Part shown: positions 60,705 through 64,000 of the stretch, in pieces
Layout of the letters: each line of letters begins with the position of its first letter
Numbering within the stretch: the stretch's first letter is position 1
From: a filamentous cyanobacterium ESFC-1
GTDB taxonomy: Bacteria; Cyanobacteriota; Cyanobacteriia; Cyanobacteriales; Spirulinaceae
DNA: 64,000 nucleotides
Assembly (NCBI GenBank): GCA_000380225.1
Contig: KB904821.1
Coordinates: forward strand, 4,039,795 to 4,103,794
Direction of reading: 5' to 3'
Program-made: the position numbers and the translations under genes
The notes under the pieces: generated by a model
Told to the model about the DNA's origin: nothing
The model's database searches: none
Seen by the model: the letters and a program-made list of their open reading frames with translations, nothing else

Positions 60705-61517
60705 ATGACCAATAAAACGCCTTCTTCTCGTTTCGGCAAATGGCGCATTTCAGGGTTAGCGTTGTTTGCGGTTTTGATGTTTTTTTATATGTATTTGCCG
60801 ATTTTGGTTTTGGGGGTGTATAGCTTCAATCAGTCGGCTTATAGTGCGGGGTGGTCGGGGTTTACTTGGCAATGGTATGAGAAATTGTTGCACGATGGCC
60901 GGGTTTTGCGATCGCTCCAAAATAGCTTAACTGTCGCAATCATCGCTGTTTCAATTTCGGCAGTATTGGGAACATTAATGGCGGTAGGATTAGCCCGGTA
61001 TCGCTTCTGGGGCAAGAAGGTTTATCGTGGGATGTCTTATTTACCCTTAATTGTCCCCGATATCGCGATCGCTGTGGCAACATTAGTATTTCTGGCCGCA
61101 GTGGGGATTCGCCTCAGTTTGTGGACAGTGGTGGCGGCGCATATTGTCTTTTGTTTAGCTTATATTGCCTTGGTCGTGTCTTCACGCTTGGTTAATCTCG
61201 ACCCCAATTTAGAAGAAGCCGCCCTAGACCTCGGTGCAACCCCCGTACAAGCCTTTATTCAGGTATTGTTACCGGAGTTAATGCCGGCCATTGTCGCAGG
61301 TTGTCTGCTGTCGTTTGTGCTGAGTATGGATGATTTTTTGATTTCTAGCTTTACGGCAGGAATTGGTGCGACAACTTTACCGATGGAAATTTTTAGCCGC
61401 ATTCGCACAGGGGTCAAGCCGGATATTAATGCTCTCAGCGTCCTTTTAATGCTGGTTTCAGGCAGTTTTGCCTTTATTGCGGAATATCTACGCTACAAAC
61501 TCGATCGGCGCTCTTAG
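60705..61517 (+). CDS. ABC transporter permease, PotC-like (polyamine type)
   Basis: A 270-residue permease from the ATG at 60705; the frame is open upstream to 60603 but that part looks untranslated. Six membrane helices and the EAA loop (LEEAALDLGATPVQAFIQVL) are visible. SFVLSMDDFLISSFTAGIGA and TTLPMEIFSRIRTGVKPDIN are characteristic of PotC-type permeases for spermidine/putrescine. No ATPase, PotB or binding protein is in the window, so the rest of the transporter is encoded elsewhere. Confidence 0.85.
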   Translation: MTNKTPSSRFGKWRISGLALFAVLMFFYMYLPILVLGVYSFNQSAYSAGWSGFTWQWYEKLLHDGRVLRSLQNSLTVAIIAVSISAVLGTLMAVGLARYRFWGKKVYRGMSYLPLIVPDIAIAVATLVFLAAVGIRLSLWTVVAAHIVFCLAYIALVVSSRLVNLDPNLEEAALDLGATPVQAFIQVLLPELMPAIVAGCLLSFVLSMDDFLISSFTAGIGATTLPMEIFSRIRTGVKPDINALSVLLMLVSGSFAFIAEYLRYKLDRRS

Positions 61518-62142
61518 GTTTATCAGTAATCAGTCTCTAAGGGGCAGCTTCTTCAGTCAACATTCGTCAGTCATCAGCCTCTAAGGGGCTCCTCGGCAAT
61601 CGGCAATGGGCGTGTAGGGGCGGGGAAACCCCGCCCAAGGGGGAGGTGGGATTTTACCCCAAAAAGGGGGTCAGAAACTTCTTGCTGTAGGGCAGACTCT
61701 AGAAAAGGCTCAACGCTAGAATCTATCTGGGTTTCAGCGTCAAAAAGCGAATTTAAGTTTCACCGAGAGTTATCAGTTTTTTGGACAGTGGGGAGAAATT
61801 AGCAATAATTAATAACCAATAACCCACAACCAAGGACAAAGGACGGAAAACAAAAGACAAATTTTTCTCTTGCTGATGAATGGGAACAAACTACCGAGAA
61901 CTTACTTCAACAGGCCCAGACGATGGGTAATCCTTAGTTAGAAATTCCGTAGAAACGTTGAAACAAAGCGCGATTTTCTAACATCATCTAAGTAAATTTC
62001 GTCAGTGAATTGAGATTTAATCTCGAATCGGTTTAAATAGTGAGGGTAAAAAATTTTGATTTCAGCGAATCAAATTCTAATACGACTGCAATGAGCAAAT
62101 AAAAAATAGGCGTTCTCGAACTAAAGTTTTGGTTTTGAATAA
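61518..62142 (+). other. 625-bp intergenic region with dispersed repeats
   Basis: Contains CAGTCATCAGCCTCTAAGGGG-type units, R1 copy C (61590-61795), GGACAAAGGAC repeats (about 61835-61860), and a short open stretch (FSLADEWEQTTENLLQQAQT at 61864-61923) that may be a gene end but has no start. Beyond that is AT-rich DNA leading to the MscS-like gene. Confidence 0.5.
61590..61795 (+). repeat. Dispersed repeat, family R1 copy C
   Basis: Block order as in 13402-13608: CTCGGCAATCGGCAATGGG, the GTAGGGGCGGGG unit (61614), AGGTGGGATTTTACCCC, GGGGTCAGAAACTT, GGCTCAACGCTA, AATTTAAGTTTCACCGAGAG, and TTTTTTGGACAGT. Confidence 0.7.
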
Positions 62143-63603
62143 ATGGATATTTCTTTACCGCGAATTTCTAATCAAATTCTCGATTTTTTCACAGAACCTA
62201 TTAATATTGCAGGTACGGATTTAACTTTACTTGAGCTTGCCTATATTTTCTTGGGTGTGGTTGTTGTTATTATCTTTAGCCGTGCTTTTAAAAATGTTTT
62301 ACGAAATCGCTTATTAATCCGATTAAATATAGATGGAAGTAATCGCGAAGCAATTTCCACTATTTTGAGCTATACTTTTGGTACTTTGGGGTGTATTTTT
62401 ATTCTTCAAAGTAAGTTTGAATCAGCCTCTTTAGCAGTGATTATTGGAGGATTAGGGGTTGGTATTGGGTTTGGTTTACAGAATCTAACTCGCAACTTTG
62501 CCAGTGGTTTAACCCTACTTTTAGAAAGACAAATCAAAGTTGGTGATTTCATCGAATTTGATGGATTATCGGGATATGTAAAAGCCGTTTCCCTACGAAC
62601 TACCATTATTCGGACGCGGGAAGGGGGAGATATTATTGTCCCGAATGGAAACCTGATCGAAAGTCGAGTTTTAAGTTGGACGTATGATGGATTGTTAGTC
62701 GGACGAATTCATTTACCGATTGGGGTAGCTTATGGTAGCGATCCGGTTTTGGTAACAGAAACATTACTACAAGCAGCTTATATGGAACCGATGGTGTTAC
62801 AAGACCCTGCACCTTTAGTAAATTTCCGAGGTTTTGGGGATAATTCCCTCGATTTTGAGTTAAGGGTTTGGATTGAACCGATTGATAAAGAACCGGATAT
62901 TCGGAGTTCTTTGAATTATTTGATTGAATATCTTTTTCGTCAACAAAATATTCAAATCCCTTTCCCGCAACGGGATTTATGGTTACGCAATCCTGAAGCT
63001 TTCTCTTATTTTCGTCGTCCAAGTTCAAAAGAGCAAAAAACACAGGATTTTGCTGATATTGTTCCAGAAAACTTACCACCCAAGCCCCTAAATATTAAGG
63101 ATTTACTGCGGAAAGTCAAATATTTTCAAAATTTCACAGAGTTAGAATTGAGACAGTTAATTGAAATTGGCTATCGTCAGAAATTAAGACCTTCTACAGT
63201 TTTATTTCACGAAGGTCAGCCGGGGGATGCGTTTTACATTGTTTTGTCGGGTTCGGTAGAAATTTTCGCAGAAAAAGTGGATAAACACTTGGCTACACTA
63301 GACGCAGGACAGTTTTTTGGGGAGTTAGCTTTGATGTTAGGGATTCCTCGGACGGCTTCGGTAAGGGCATTAGAAGAAACACTTTTGTTTGCGATTAATC
63401 ACAAGGGATTTAGCCGTTTATTACAACAACATCCTGAGTTAGCCGAGGAAATCATCTATGAGTTGGGCAAACATCAAGAGGAGTTAGCTGAAAGACAAAA
63501 ACAGTTGAGAGAAATGGGTTTAGTGGATAGTTCTGAAGATGATAAAAGTCCGGTGGTATGGATGCGAAATCGCTTAAAGAATTTATTTGGTGTTTCATCG
63601 TAG
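62143..63603 (+). CDS. MscS-family channel with cyclic-nucleotide-binding domain
   Basis: A 486-residue protein. Membrane helices in the first 100 residues lead to the MscS pore helix (LAVIIGGLGVGIGFGLQNLT) and its beta domain (RQIKVGDFIEFDGLSGYVKA, IIVPNGNLIESRVLSW). From about residue 330 a cNMP-binding domain follows, with FHEGQPGDAFYIVLSGSVEI and the phosphate cassette FGELALMLGIPRTASVRA, whose Glu and Arg are those needed to bind cAMP or cGMP. This is the bacterial cyclic-nucleotide-gated (bCNG) arrangement, in which ligand rather than tension can gate the channel. Start is an ATG with weak RBS. Confidence 0.9.
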   Translation: MDISLPRISNQILDFFTEPINIAGTDLTLLELAYIFLGVVVVIIFSRAFKNVLRNRLLIRLNIDGSNREAISTILSYTFGTLGCIFILQSKFESASLAVIIGGLGVGIGFGLQNLTRNFASGLTLLLERQIKVGDFIEFDGLSGYVKAVSLRTTIIRTREGGDIIVPNGNLIESRVLSWTYDGLLVGRIHLPIGVAYGSDPVLVTETLLQAAYMEPMVLQDPAPLVNFRGFGDNSLDFELRVWIEPIDKEPDIRSSLNYLIEYLFRQQNIQIPFPQRDLWLRNPEAFSYFRRPSSKEQKTQDFADIVPENLPPKPLNIKDLLRKVKYFQNFTELELRQLIEIGYRQKLRPSTVLFHEGQPGDAFYIVLSGSVEIFAEKVDKHLATLDAGQFFGELALMLGIPRTASVRALEETLLFAINHKGFSRLLQQHPELAEEIIYELGKHQEELAERQKQLREMGLVDSSEDDKSPVVWMRNRLKNLFGVSS

Positions 63604-63794
63604 ATACCAATTTCTGCGACTTCGTGAAACTTGCGTAAAAACTGGCAAAAACTTCGCGATCGCGCCCGCAACAAGTCCAGAAAATTTACGGAGAAAATGA
63701 GGAAATATAAGGATTTGGCTAAGTAAAGCTTCTGTGTTTAAGATAGAGTCAAAGCGATCGCGAACGAAAAAGCTTTGAATAAATAGGAGGAAAG

Positions 63795-64000
63795 ATGGCG
63801 ATTAAATCCAATGTTTTTATGATTCCTCTCGTACTGTTGCTGGTGTTTATTGGCTTTGGTGATAAGTTTTTACCCAACCCATTAAGTAACGCCAGCGTCC
63901 AAACTCGCACAACTCTCAATAAATGGATTATTGGTGTATTTCCCAAAGGGGAGGGCGACGTTATTAATCCGAATAGAGACCGAGAAGCCCAAATCGAACA
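63795..64000 (+). CDS. Small membrane protein (partial at the window edge)
   Basis: ATG at 63795 preceded by GGAGGAAAG, one of the best ribosome-binding sites here. The 68 codons visible start MAIKSNVFMIPLVLLLVFIG, giving one membrane helix, then FGDKFLPNPLSNASVQTRTT and a basic/acidic stretch. It runs off the window. It resembles a conserved cyanobacterial small protein of unknown function. Confidence 0.65.
   Translation, partial: MAIKSNVFMIPLVLLLVFIGFGDKFLPNPLSNASVQTRTTLNKWIIGVFPKGEGDVINPNRDREAQIE

Noticed and set aside
61864-61923. Short coding stretch FSLADEWEQTTENLLQQAQT
   Set aside because: It may be the tail of a lost gene, but has no start and I cannot identify the family, so it is mentioned only in the gap description.
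1-64000. tRNA or rRNA genes
   Set aside because: I looked for T-loop and anticodon-arm patterns in the gaps and saw none that I could defend.

Overview
The window looks like the chromosome of a filamentous or colonial cyanobacterium. HIP1 octamers (GCGATCGC) are scattered through almost all of it. It carries carboxysome shell genes of the ccmK3/ccmK4 type, a CoaR/CoaT cobalt efflux pair known from cyanobacteria, a SigF-type sigma factor, a XisI gene, a PEP-CTERM protein, and many intergenic short repeats (GGACAAA heptamers, palindromes) typical of repeat-rich cyanobacterial genomes. No tRNA, rRNA or CRISPR array was recognised.

Layout. 0-4 kb: a cut-off glycoside hydrolase 57 gene and pflB (minus strand). 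4.2-6.5 kb: a zinc-binding CZB protein and a two-gene AbiEi/AbiEii-like toxin-antitoxin candidate. 6.6-9.9 kb: divergent coaT and coaR around a MerR-type operator. 10-14.5 kb: a small unknown gene, chrA, a UbiH-type hydroxylase and two small membrane or exported proteins. 14.5-15.8 kb: a tnpB-only IS605-type element. 16.4-21.6 kb: PEP-CTERM protein, DUF1361 protein, two gene remnants (histidine kinase and XisH ends) ahead of an orphan xisI, an FGE-like protein, a ferric-reductase-type oxidoreductase with a 45-residue partner, and a MoaD-like protein. 22.2-24.7 kb: ppsA, followed by a 316-bp element with terminal inverted repeats.

25.3-39 kb is the most striking block. Four overlapping genes (DUF11/SdrD-like protein, a 1329-residue predicted outer-membrane barrel, a beta-helix protein, and a 1412-residue DUF11-array protein) are followed by a shorter DUF11 paralogue. 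They look like one cell-surface system. Dispersed intergenic repeats are translated in the C-terminal tails of the first two, and one gene sits in a HIP1-free stretch.

39-43.5 kb is housekeeping: lipA, a response regulator with coiled coil, a small membrane protein, a cysteine synthase and an MtnX-like phosphatase, preceded by a truncated HNH-family gene. 43.5-46.6 kb is an accessory patch with a tandemly duplicated AAA-ATPase 5' end, an AAA ATPase, a PIN-like protein and two small conserved hypotheticals, which is a defence candidate. 46.7-52.5 kb: a CrtI/CrtISO-family oxidoreductase, an MscS channel and a COG3044-type ATPase. 52.9-55.3 kb: a three-gene membrane/ABC operon. 55.3-57.2 kb: an Rpn/DUF2887 nuclease with a duplicated tail, and sigF. 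57.5-64 kb: a CoA-disulfide-reductase-like protein with rhodanese domain, ccmK3-ccmK4, a lone PotC-like permease, an MscS channel with a cyclic-nucleotide domain, and a cut-off small membrane protein.

All functional calls are by eye from translated motifs. No database search was run.
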